A stretch of 64,000 nt of DNA from Lantana camara (Eukaryota; Streptophyta; Magnoliopsida; Lamiales; Verbenaceae), in NCBI GenBank assembly GCA_037501455.1, contig CM074860.1:46448501-46512500 (forward strand), read 5' to 3'. Position 1 is the first letter of the stretch. Each line of letters opens with the position of its first letter. The translations under genes were made by a program, and so were the position numbers. Below are positions 54,375 through 64,000 of this stretch, one piece after another. The notes under the pieces are model-generated. The model ran no database searches. It saw nothing but the letters and a program-made list of their open reading frames with translations, and was not told the DNA's origin.

Positions 54375-55722
54375 GAAATGGTTCATGAAACGAGCCCTAT
54401 ATCACATAAGTCATGATTAGTAAAATACTCTAAGCCGATGAGTCCTACTGACAGTGGGAGTGTCAACCTGACTCGTTTAAGGCTTGCTTGTGGGATCACG
54501 CCCTTAAGAAGGACCACCTTGTATCATGGAGGTGCAAAGTGTATAGTTGATACTTGCGTGATACATGAGGGTGTTTACTTCAATAAGTAAGTTCACTGAG
54601 GTGCCCCGTGTGAGAAGATTCCAAAATGGGAAAGGAAGTTTCTATTTCAGGAAATGGAAACTTGTAGATTCGGAAATAACTCACGAGTCATTGATGTGAT
54701 TAATTGATCCTTAGACTTGAGGTTCCATGCCACTTTGTGAGTTAACTCTGTAGACTTAGGTATAAGCTTTAAAGGGAGTCGCCTTAGACAACTGATTCAA
54801 GGCTTATGCTGGGGCTGCACAAGTGACTCATGAAAGTGAATGAGAATCAAGAAAGGGCCTACAATTGCATTTTCAAGGTGATCTCTTATTGTGTAAATCA
54901 TTCATATGCCATATAGAGTCCTCGGCCAAGGCAGTAGATCAAGACATCAAGAAAAGGGTTTCTTGGATTGAGATCAAATGGATATGAAATGCACTTAGCT
55001 TTAAGACCAGATTATTAGGGTTCTGATTATTCCCTTACCCTAGATCTTGGTTGAGAGATAGTAAGTAGGAGGATTGTATCTCACATGAATCAATGACTTA
55101 AAGGTTCTGTCGAATCGAGATGTTCCAATTCAGCTAGGGGTTAAACACCTGTTGCTAGACTATGGTCGTTTAATCTGTGGACTGCTTAATTAATTAGTGA
55201 ATTAATTAATCAGGGTCACAGCTAATTGAATTGAGAACCTAGAGGGTCACACACAATAACTTGGTTACATGAGTTAAGGCTTTGAAATGATTAAACGAGT
55301 TAATCGAGCCAAGAGGGTTCCACACGTGTGAAACACACGTGTGGGTCACGTGAGTGACACGTGTCATACATGGACACGAGTGAACCACACGTGTATAATT
55401 ATTTGTGTATTAAATAATTAATGTGTTAATTATTTAATAGACTTTGGTTTAATTTTGAATTAAAATGAAAGTCTTATTTTGGAGAAAAATAATCTATTTC
55501 ATTAATTACGAATTAATTAATTAGATAAATAAGTTATTTATTTATTAATAAATAAAATACAATATTATCCAAAAGGGGTTTGGATATTTTAGCTCTCTTA
55601 AAAGTTGATTTGAATTAGAATTCAAAAAGTCAAAGTTTGGAATTACTTGATGATCAAGTAATAAGAGAGAGGGACCAAATCCTTAGTCCAATAGAACTAA
55701 GTTTCGGCCGCCCCTCTCTATA

Positions 55723-55750
55723 CTATATATAGGGGAGCTCGAGCTCCCCT
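55723..55750 (+). promoter_or_regulatory. Solo copia LTR: TATA box joined to a perfect 20-bp palindrome
   Basis: CTATATAT (55723-55730) runs directly into AGGGGAGCTCGAGCTCCCCT (55731-55750), a perfect palindrome. The transcript would begin at or just after this palindrome. Confidence 0.65.
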
Positions 55751-56120
55751 TAGAGAGTAATTGATGATTTCTTTTGGTTCATGCGTTGAACACCATCCTT
55801 TCTCCAAGATCAAATGAACCCTAGGTTAAGCCTAAGCACTAACTAGAGAACTAGCATCCTTACAAGTTAGATTGTAGTCAAGTTGGTGGACTATCTCTAT
55901 AGAGCTTCAAGTTAAAAGTTTTTAAAGATTCGAGCTTTACCAAGGAGAGGGGATCAAGCCGCGAGAAGAGCGTTCTTGGGTGGCTTGAAACGCTTCAAGA
56001 AAGATTATTGAAAAGTAAGTTTCTAATCTCTACGAATTTGGATTCATGATTGCGAGTTTCAATCCTTTTGTTGGAAAATTTTTTAAATTTCCGCTGCTTT
56101 CTGATTCCTGTTTTCCAACA

Positions 56121-56395
56121 GATGATACCCGCAGAAATTGTACAAGAGTTTGCGGGTGTGGCATATTTTGAGCCTGAAACTAATAAGGAAAATAAAGCGC
56201 TTGAGTTGGATCTTTTGGAGGAAAGAAGAGAGAACGCCTGGGTGCGTGTCCACAAGTATAAAGCATCGGTGGCTCGACAGTATAACAAGAGAGTCCGAGA
56301 GAGGACGTTCCAGATGGGAGACTTAGTCCTAAAGAAGATTGAGGTGTCAAGGCACATTGGGAAGTTGGACCCAAATTGGGAAGAACCACTCAAAG
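56121..56395 (+). pseudogene. Tat-type integrase C-terminal part
   Basis: This resumes exactly where 44333 stopped; the copia LTR duplicated gatga (44329-44333, 56121-56125). IPAEIVQEFAGV, then RRENAWVRVHKYKASVARQY and RTFQMGDLVLKKIEV, are the usual Tat integrase C-terminal motifs (NxVRLxxYQ..VARxYNxxVRxRxFxxGDLVLR). The frame is open until LARD2 starts at 56396, within the sequence that should follow DPNWEEPLKV. The 3' end of the Tat element is not in the window. Confidence 0.9.
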
Positions 56396-59305
56396 TGTAG
56401 CACCCGAAGCGCAAAGATGCCACATCCCCGCACTATAGCTCAATCCACATATGAGATGGACGACCCATACATGAACTAAACTATAGTGAACGGGAGACAA
56501 GAAAAAAAAACGCTAGCTAGGCGGGACTACCCTCAACTAATACCAACAATACATAACGTCTATAACGGAAGCATACTTTAAACATATCATTAATTTGAAA
56601 TTCCATCTCTAACAATATTCTCATATACAATCTTCAAAATATCATAAAAAATCATAATAATTACATATGCAACAATGATTGAAATGGACCAGGCTTGACC
56701 CGAATGTAAACACTTGACTCGACTCGATTCCGGCCTAGCACGAACCCTACAAGACCTGAAAAGTGAGGTGTCAGTCTACAAAAGACCGAGTGAGGGGGTG
56801 TAAATAAATATTAGCGCAAATTAACATGCAAGCCATAATCTCGGGTAAGGTTTTAATAAAAGAAACAATATAAGTTCAATATTAGAATAGATCTCGCCCG
56901 ACATTACAACTAAATCCATTTAACAATTATTTACAATTCAGTTTCGTGCAATCAGTGGCCCGACGAGTGAGGGCAAGTCTCCAACCTTACACCAATAGTG
57001 AACAATACGTGCTTGCTTGATTAGTTAACATGTGATCATGCAATTCAATTATAGTGAAGTAGTGCGGTAGTGTATTCAATCAATACAATCAATGAGTGAA
57101 ATCAATACAGTAACCCGAGGATAGCCCGTGGTGCCGGACTCATCCCCAGTCTCCTTCACCATCCACGACATGGTGTACGTCAGGAACATGACTCCCACGC
57201 ACGAGATTTCTTCCTCCACCAAACCTCCTGGTGGATTCAGAGGTGATCCCAAAGGATGAGGGGAGTGCAGATTTACTCGTCAGCCCTATGCTTTCCCGTT
57301 TGGCTCATACACTAACCCTCGGGCCCAAAGTGAACAATCATGCTTACTCGCTGCATGATACATGGCTTGCTATCAATAAACATGGCTTGCTTGTAATTTA
57401 ATTAAGAGTTTTGGAAATATTATAGATATATGTATACCTTTTTGGCTCAAAGCTTCACATAAGGTTATACGGGTTCTGTATAACTAGAAATTAAACCTCA
57501 CCTGTGCCAAAAATTAACAAGGATACAACTATGAGGCTTGCTCCTTGTCAACTGGAAGAAGACTTGTGCAACAAGGATAAGTGTTCGTGAGACACGACGC
57601 GTATGAACCATTTACGACGCACGACAAAGTCATGATCCATATGCCATGCAATAACAATTAAGGAATGTCAATGAGGAACATAATTATCACTTAACCAAAC
57701 ATATATGTCATATAATTCACATACGAGAGCCAAGGAAGTGAAAGGAATGCAATACGAGAGGTTTTGGTGAAGTTTGGCAAAAACGGACAATTTTAGGAAA
57801 TGCGCACGCTATGGGAAAGCTGGAATATCTTGAGTTATAGAATTTTGAATTGAGTTTTATGTTTTGGGTATGAACGTAGACATGTAGACCTTTAAAATGA
57901 TATATGACTCGTATTCTAGTTCAAAATGAGGAGAAAATGGCGTAAGCTTGAAGTTAGGCGAGTGCAGTTTTCGGGGAATGTGGCGACACCTAAAAGAATA
58001 GATCATAACTAACAAATGGAAAACGATATTGAGATTATTCCAATTGGAGGTTGTTCTAGACTTCAATAGGTTTCTAAAAGTTCAAAAATCAGCTCAATTG
58101 GAGTTCGGATGAGGGAGTACCCGGCTGGGGAAAACTTGTGCAGAAACTTTCGTACAAGCTCTACCCGCCCGGTTAGTTTTTCTTCATGAATTTACCCGCC
58201 CGGGTAGAGTGTTTTCAGCTGAAAACCGAGAAGAAACAGGGGAAAAGAAGGGAGAAAAAGGGAAGGCATCCAAGGCTCAGTCAACCAACCGAAATTTGCA
58301 AGATATACCCAGAATTAAGTGTACTCATTACATCACACATAAAAGAACACTTAGGAACATTCAAGGAGCAAATATACACCAAGAACTCATACTTAATCTT
58401 CATCATCTTCAACCTCAAAACCCCATATATATCATGATATTCAACATGCATATACTTCAAAAATTCAAACAAGCTTTCAAGTTCAAAGACCATGATCATG
58501 ATTCTAACAACAAACAATCAAGGAATCACATCATAATTCTTAAACCCTACATCAATGATAGATTCAAGAATTCATATAAAATCTCATACTACCTCAAAAT
58601 GGAAGAAAGATGAGATGAAATGGTGAGATGATGATGATGCTTCCACTTATGAAATTTCCCTTCTTGAAGTTTAACTTGAAAGTGATGAAATCTCCTCCTT
58701 CTCTTCTTGGTGTGATGAACCGTTATATAGTGTGTGAGTGTGTGAGATTTTTGATGGAATAAAATGAAATGTAGGAGAGATGAATGTATGTAATATATGT
58801 GATATAATTATAGATATAATGTATATATGTATAAAGTGATAAAGTGGAGATATTATGTATATTATATGTATATAAATCTTTAGTGCTCTTATTATTATAT
58901 ACATATATAATGAATGTGTGAGTGTGTTAGTGTAACATGAATATATGAATGTATATATGTATATAATGCATGTTGATAATTAATTGCATGAGTGAATGAG
59001 ATTAGAAAAATAACAATCTTATGAAATAAGTTTAAATATATAAATAGATATATATATATACATATATATACATATAAATGAAAATATGTTATAAGATGAA
59101 AAGTATAAATTATGCATATATTAGGAAATGCATTGAAATGAAATTAAAATGAATTAACAATTAAAATGAACACTTAGGCAATTAGACAATTAATAAACAT
59201 AAGCCATTAGTCACATAATGCAATTAAACACGTTTAACAGTTTTAACTCTCAAGCTCACACGTGTGGTGTGCATACCTGAATAATTGAACATGCAGGGCA
59301 TTACA
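56396..59305 (-). mobile_element. LARD2 3' LTR
   Basis: It is 2910 bp. On the minus strand it starts TGTAATGCCCTGC with CAGGTATG at 59279-59272, contains the two-dyad array at 58161-58207, an AT-rich stretch with TA runs (58700-59110), the acceptor-like CTCACTTTTCAG ending at 56756, and the U5 block TAGTGCGGGGATGTGGCATC near the end. Confidence 0.85.
58161..58207. repeat. Dyad pair CTACCC-GCCC-GGGTAG in the LARD2 LTR
   Basis: CTACCCGCCCGGTTAG (58161-58176) and TTACCCGCCCGGGTAG (58192-58207) have their centres 31 bp apart. Both have the core GCCC, as in Tekay-1. Confidence 0.75.
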
Positions 59306-61237
59306 ATCTCTCCCCCTTAAAATGGACCTGTCCTCAGGTCCACCGCCTCGAGTTCTGGACTCTTAAGCAACTCTCCCGGGTTCATCCCACTCGGGGTTAG
59401 CAACTCCCCGTCAGGAATTAGTTCGGAAAAGGTCTTGAAGCAACAAAGGGTCTTCAAAGTTGTAAATCACGACCCTTAAGTCACCGGAACTACCCACTCG
59501 AGTAACTAAACAAGTAGCAAGCAAGCACGAGAGAACCCCGTCTCTCCAACAAGCAACAAGAGGACCCCGCCTCCCGGACAAACCACGAGAGAACACCGTC
59601 TTTCGCTCAAACAAACAACGAGAGAACCCCGTCTCTCAAACACAAGGAAAGAGAAACTCCAACCCAACACGAAAGGGCTCAACACCCCAAGGTACAAAGC
59701 AAGCACCAATACACAAAATGCAGTCACGTTATACACAAGCACACAAGAAGCAATTACTACATCAACGATCAGAAAGCACTAATTATCGTAGAATTATTCA
59801 AATCCAAGTTACGTGTATGCATATGCCATGAATGCTTGATGTACCGTTCACCGTTGATCGGGAATTTTCCATGACAGTGATCTGACTTAACACTACTCGA
59901 TTGGTTCTGAGAGATTCCTCTACCTTTAGTGTTATGCCTTAAAATGCCTGATAAGTTCGACACTTTAATGTCCACCAAAGTTTTATTCCACGATTCCCTT
60001 CTTGAGTGGGCACTTGATCTTAATCCAATCCACTCATCCTTCACTTGGGACTATACTTAGACTTCTCGGATGCTAGAGCTAGTCTCAAATCCTAAAAGTA
60101 TTCCTGGTTCATTATAGAAAACAACTGATAAATTTGTATCCTGTCTTGTTCAGGTTGTATTACCTCGTAGTTCCTTAGCTCGGTTGAATTAAATCTCACT
60201 TCGTCCCTTTGAGATTTGATGGTTTAATCGACTTTCCTTATCCAATATCTTCCTTATTAATCCTTGCCAATTCCTTCTTGATCCCATCAACTTCACTGTA
60301 TAAAGTATAATATTTGAAGCACCATTCTTAATCTTTGAAGATTAAGTTGACCAATGTCCCATAATAAGAAACTCACGACATTGACCTTGTAGTCGAGGTT
60401 ACTATCAATCATCTTTTCTCCATCTTGACCTCTTTAGTTCTCAGCTTTCTTTGCATTCCCAACTCCATCTCCTATAATCTAAATATTATTCTCGAAGTTC
60501 ATCCTCTTTGGGTTTGGGATTGTATCAAATGCTAGAACTTCCATCTCATCTCTTACCACTTTTCATTGAATTCTCATTACTTACTAATTCTTAAATTTCC
60601 ATCGTTCCCCTGGAGAGTGACCCGTTGGTGTATAATGGTGATCTTAATTTTTTTCTCGGTTCGGATCTCCCCCTTAAAAGCTCCATTCCCATTTCTCCTG
60701 TTTCAAATTCCCAAAAGCCCTTAAAATCCCATTTTGTTCGATTCATTGTAAACCCAAGATTCTTCCTTTCTTGATCTCATATAACTTGATAGGACTTATT
60801 TTTAATGAACGTGATGGAGTAGATTTTCCTATCAAGCAAACATCAAGCTATGCATGCCGGTAAAAATGCTCGATGCATGTTGCACATTTTGACAATTAAG
60901 GTATGCAACATATTTGAGCAATTACTTCAATTAAATAAAATATATACCAAAATTAAAGTAATTAATACGATGGATGATGCGCGTGCCATGAATGCAAGTA
61001 CCTTCCACTGTAGTGGCAACCTTTAGCTCGGTAAATTGATCCTTTGTGTTCGAATTCATTGATCACCCCTTGCATACCCACGGTTTCCTAGCTTCCTTAA
61101 TTCTTCTCATATTTCCCCGTGTTTCCCAAGGAAAAAAATAAATGCCTTGTTGAGTTCCAATTCTTCTATACCCGAACCTCTCGGTGCATTACTTCTACCC
61201 AAAATCGGTTCAAATTCCCATGGTTCCTTATACCTCT
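59306..61237 (-). other. LARD2 non-coding interior (partial)
   Basis: No coding motif is seen. It carries the pre-tract dyad GGACCTGTCCTCAGGTCC (59324-59341), four GAGAGA-ACCCCG-TCTCTC-type dyads between 59529 and 59637 (centres about 59537.5, 59567, 59595.5, 59628.5), and blocks shared with LARD1. The left half corresponds to the 3' end of the LARD interior. Confidence 0.7.
59529..59637. repeat. Dyad array GAGAGA-ACCCCG-TCTCTC in LARD2
   Basis: Four dyads, two perfect (59529-59546, 59620-59637) and two altered, lie at about 28-33 bp spacing in the same position relative to the purine tract as the LARD1 array. Confidence 0.8.
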
Positions 61238-61530
61238 TGTAACGCCCCACTCATCCGATAAATAAGGTACGTCACCTTCCACTCTTTTTATGTGTTTAAT
61301 TATGTGATTGGTGCATTGTGTGGCCCTCTTTTGGACTCTTTTAGAGTTAGGGCCCTTTTTGTAATTTTCTTCTTTTAGGGGGTTTTTCCGGTCACTTCTC
61401 GTTCGGTGGAGATGTTGACTTCTTTGATCCCTTTAACGCGTCCAGGGCAGCGAAACGAGTCCATAGACTCTAAGTTTGCCCAATTCTGACTTCGTTAGCC
61501 CGTTCTTCCGATCGTTTTTGCTACGAGGAC

Positions 61531-61547
61531 CCGAGATATATACTCGG
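61531..61547 (+). promoter_or_regulatory. TATA box enclosed by an inverted repeat
   Basis: CCGAG-ATATATA-CTCGG places the TATA motif in the loop of a 5-bp inverted repeat. Its position matches the TATA box at 21951 in the related LTR. Confidence 0.55.
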
Positions 61548-61639
61548 ATTTCCTCGTTTTGCGTGCCAAAATCAGATCAGCTTCCTGCATCGTCTTCCTC
61601 TAGCGATCAGTACTGTTCACATACAGTGAAGGTGTGAAA

Positions 61640-62450
61640 ACACACACATGCCCGTTCTCCCTCATTTCTCAACGGAATTCGACGAATCAATAGTGGAAAT
61701 TTATCAGCTCGACGAGCCCGTCACAACCGTACCAGTTTCGTGGCCTGAAATTGACCAGCGGCGGCGCATCGGTGGTCCGAAGGTGGCGGTTTGCGCCACC
61801 TCTTCGCCGGCGGCGGTCCGGCGACCCTCACCGGCCAACAACCACCTAACCCCACATTTTCCGACCCTCTGGTGTTGATTCCGGCCTCGGTTCGGCGCGA
61901 AAACCACCGCAGGTGGTGGTTCCGGCGAGAAGCAGTGGCGGGATTTCGGCCGCGGTTTTGGGACCTTTCCCTGTCGGTTTCGGTGGTGCTCCCTTCACAA
62001 AAGTTATTCCTGACGACGAGTTTGAGCTGTTCGTGGTGGTGGCGGTCAGAGAACCGGCCGGTGGCGGCGGTCCGGGCCTGGACCGGCGGTCCGATTTCCG
62101 ATGACTTTTTTTGGGTTTTGACTGGGGGCTTTTGTAGGGCTCGTTACAAGCTTTCCAACGGTATGCTCAGATTTCATTTTCGTTTTACGGTTTACGTTTA
62201 ATTTCAGTTTTCGTACTAGGATTTAAGTTCGGTTTTTCGTCAGCGAAGTCCGGCGTGTTAGGCATTTTTTGAAATTGATTGAGGGCTTTTGTTGAGCAGG
62301 CCGAGACGCACGTTTCTGTCCTTCCGGGGATTTTTTCGACCACCGGAGACGGTGTTCCGGTGGCGGCCGATGACTGTTCGGCCGGCTACGGTAGCGGCAT
62401 TCCGGCGACTTTTGGACATAAGGTCCCTTTCGTTGTGGTGAGTCCAACGC
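61640..62450 (+). other. GC-rich CGG-repeat island inside the LTR
   Basis: This is the homologue of 22130-22930. It is rich in CCGGCGGCGG and GGTGG and ends at the conserved TTGTGGTGAGTCCAACGCCA (62433-62452). It includes the dyad CGGTCCGGGCCTGGACCG. Frames of up to 136 codons are open by composition; none looks like a known protein. Confidence 0.6.
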
Positions 62451-64000
62451 CACTTTCCGTTCGTCAATCGGATGCCCGGTTGATTAGTTGTGATTTATTT
62501 TGTGTATTTCTATTTAATTGAAATTAATTGTTTTAATTGCAATGAATTGTCAATTGCTTGATTTGTCGATCAATATGAATTCCAATGTGTACGAAAGCAT
62601 GTATTAAATGAACTATGATATATGTTGATGCTTTGATTTGCAATTTGAACTCCGATATGCCATATTTGAGCTATTTGTCTAACTTGAAGTGGTGTATGTG
62701 TAATTTTGTAAACAATATGAATATTGTTTGATTTAATTAGGTAACCTTGTAATTGAATCCGTTTAGTGATACATGAATTGAGTATGCCAAGTGTTAATTA
62801 TATAAAATTGATATAGTTGGAATTGATATGTGACTTTGTGAGATTTAAGTGATTTGAATGACTCTATTTTGTCTATTTTATAATTGTAAACTTGATATAC
62901 TTGAGATATAAATGTTATATGAAGTTCATGACTTGATTTGCTATGAATTATGAAAGATATGAAATGATTGGGCTTGAAACCCTCATGTATGGAATGTACT
63001 TGAACGAATTACTCGATTATGTAACTCCATAACACCATTTTACTTCTTATACCTCTCATATCATGTGTTTAGCATTGCCGTGCGTCTATGTGGTTTCATA
63101 TTGAGTCAATTCTCACAAGTACCCATTGTTCCTTCTCTTGTACAGTTTGCTTCCAGGGCGGAGACTTCCAAATTGAATAGGCACCCGTATTGCTCTTGTT
63201 TCTTGTCTCGTGGTATTCCAGGTGAGGGTGTTTTCGTTCTAGTTACATATCAATCCCTACAACCCGTATGTGATAAGTTTTGGGCCAAAAACCTTATATA
63301 TATATATATATACATGTACCACCTTCAAAGTGGTGTCATCGAGTAAATTATTGATCGAGTAAATCCCTTTTTAAATGGATAATGATGGATATGTTATGTT
63401 TCTCATGGATCAAATGTTTTGGCGAGAAAAGAAAGAAAGAATGATTGATTGCACGGATTGGGGCCCAGGGGCTTGGTGTGAGTGGGGACCCGAGGAGGCA
63501 AGGGCTGACGGTAAACCCTCACACTAGTCCCACTATTGAACGACCGTACCGGACCTCGTCAGGAGATTGGCGGGGAAAGGGAGATGAGTGCCATCTGGGG
63601 AGTCATGTTCCCCTTTTGGTCATGGGTGGTCGGGCCTTGCAAACCCACCACCAACCCGGAGGAAGAAGGTTGGAACTTATTTATGATTGAATATGATTGA
63701 TTATGATTGATTATTGATTGATAGGCACTGTGCGGGAAGGCCGGGAAACGGATTGCCCAAACGAATATGTTTAGGACATGATATGTGATCTGTGTGTATT
63801 ATGATATATTGGATGATCACCTATTTAATGTATTAATGATATTTATCGTACACGGTCGGAGTTTGGTTGGAGATTGTGCACGCTCACTCGCCGAGCCTTA
63901 TTGATTGAGTATGATTTATGAACTTAATGAATTTAATATGAATAGTCGTAAAGTCTGAGCATTGCTTAGTCATTCTTTTGCCCTTTTTGGGAACTAACTT

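Larger units (their letters stand above)
44334..56120 (+). mobile_element. Solo copia LTR, split by LARD1
   Basis: It begins TGTTAGGAATAGTGCCCTAG and ends TTTTCCAACA, like the LTRs of the outer copia element, and is flanked by a perfect duplication gatga. Removing LARD1 leaves about 1946 bp (44334-44538 plus 54380-56120). There is no primer site, purine tract or coding sequence, so it is a solo LTR left by recombination between two LTRs. It is clearly diverged from the LTR at 5765-18509 and represents a subfamily. Confidence 0.9.
56396..61237 (-). mobile_element. LARD2: diverged LARD-like element, interrupted and incomplete
   Basis: It begins TGTAGCACCCG immediately after caaag (56391-56395) in the Tat integrase. 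The first LTR (56396-59305) ends ATTACA, followed by a purine tract (minus strand TTAAGGGGGAGAGAT) and a non-coding interior with blocks shared with LARD1. The interior is cut by another LTR at 61238, so the 5' LTR and the right duplication lie beyond the window. Sequence similarity to LARD1 is patchy, indicating a different subfamily. Confidence 0.82.
61238..64000 (+). mobile_element. Tekay-family LTR running off the window
   Basis: It starts TGTAACGCCCCAC right after cctct (61233-61237, the probable left duplication) within LARD2. AAGGTACG lies at the usual offset. The 5' half (61500-62960) resembles the LTR at 21439, with TATA region, GC-rich island and GTGGTGAGT; the 3' part (63060-64000) resembles the LARD1 LTR read in reverse (46110 down to 45150), for example GACTAGG-free CTCACTCGCCGAGC near 63884-63897. 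By comparison with LARD1 about 650 bp of LTR should follow outside the window. Confidence 0.8.

Overview
This window is a block of plant heterochromatin: an angiosperm, probably a eudicot, judged from the mix of Ty1/copia, chromovirus (Tekay/Del-type), Athila and Tat-type Ty3/gypsy, TRIM and LARD-like elements, and from initiator-Met tRNA primer sites next to nearly every readable LTR. I see no host protein-coding gene, tRNA or rRNA. Almost every base belongs to retrotransposons nested inside one another, and the order can be read from intact 5-bp target-site duplications (TSDs).

Layout. (1) 1-18509: a decayed copia element on the + strand (5' LTR cut by the window edge). Its 3' LTR is split by a 10.6-kb Tekay-type element, Tekay-1 (6403-17026, minus strand, TSD gcaca). 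(2) 18510-39048: pieces of Athila on the minus strand (gag start, integrase, gag/protease/RT, gag zinc-knuckle region). They are interrupted by a truncated Tekay-family element (21439 to about 26691, 4-kb LTR) and by a young, nearly intact Tekay element, Tekay-2 (28030-38132, plus strand, TSD gtaca). (3) 39051-39779: a truncated LARD-type LTR. (4) About 39780-56395: a Tat-type element on the + strand (gag, protease, RT, two RNases H, integrase), interrupted by an LTR scrap, by an inverted TRIM (42698-43432, TSD gtccc) and by a solo copia LTR (44334-56120, TSD gatga). That solo LTR was itself hit by a 9.8-kb LARD-like element with no coding capacity, LARD1 (44539-54374, TSD gaaat). (5) 56396-61237: a second, diverged LARD (LARD2, truncated by the next insertion). 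(6) 61238-64000: a further Tekay-family LTR running off the window.

How the parts relate. The Tekay-type autonomous elements and the LARD-like elements share the LTR termini, an ACAGGTA motif about 30 nt inside the LTR, a U5 block, an 8-nt gap to the primer site, a hairpin (GNRA loop in three of four copies) beside the primer site, and a hairpin just before the polypurine tract. This fits LARDs being mobilised in trans by Tekay proteins.

The most striking unexplained signal is an arrangement rather than a gene. At least six elements carry arrays of short GC-cored dyads whose arms differ completely between families. Their centre-to-centre spacing is nevertheless fixed, at 34 bp in copia, Tekay-1 and the Athila leader, 32 bp in Tekay-2 and about 28-33 bp in the LARDs. 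A second notable object is the TRIM, which integrated as an inverted-LTR molecule joined at a GGGCCC microhomology. All comparisons were made by eye; no alignments or database searches were run.
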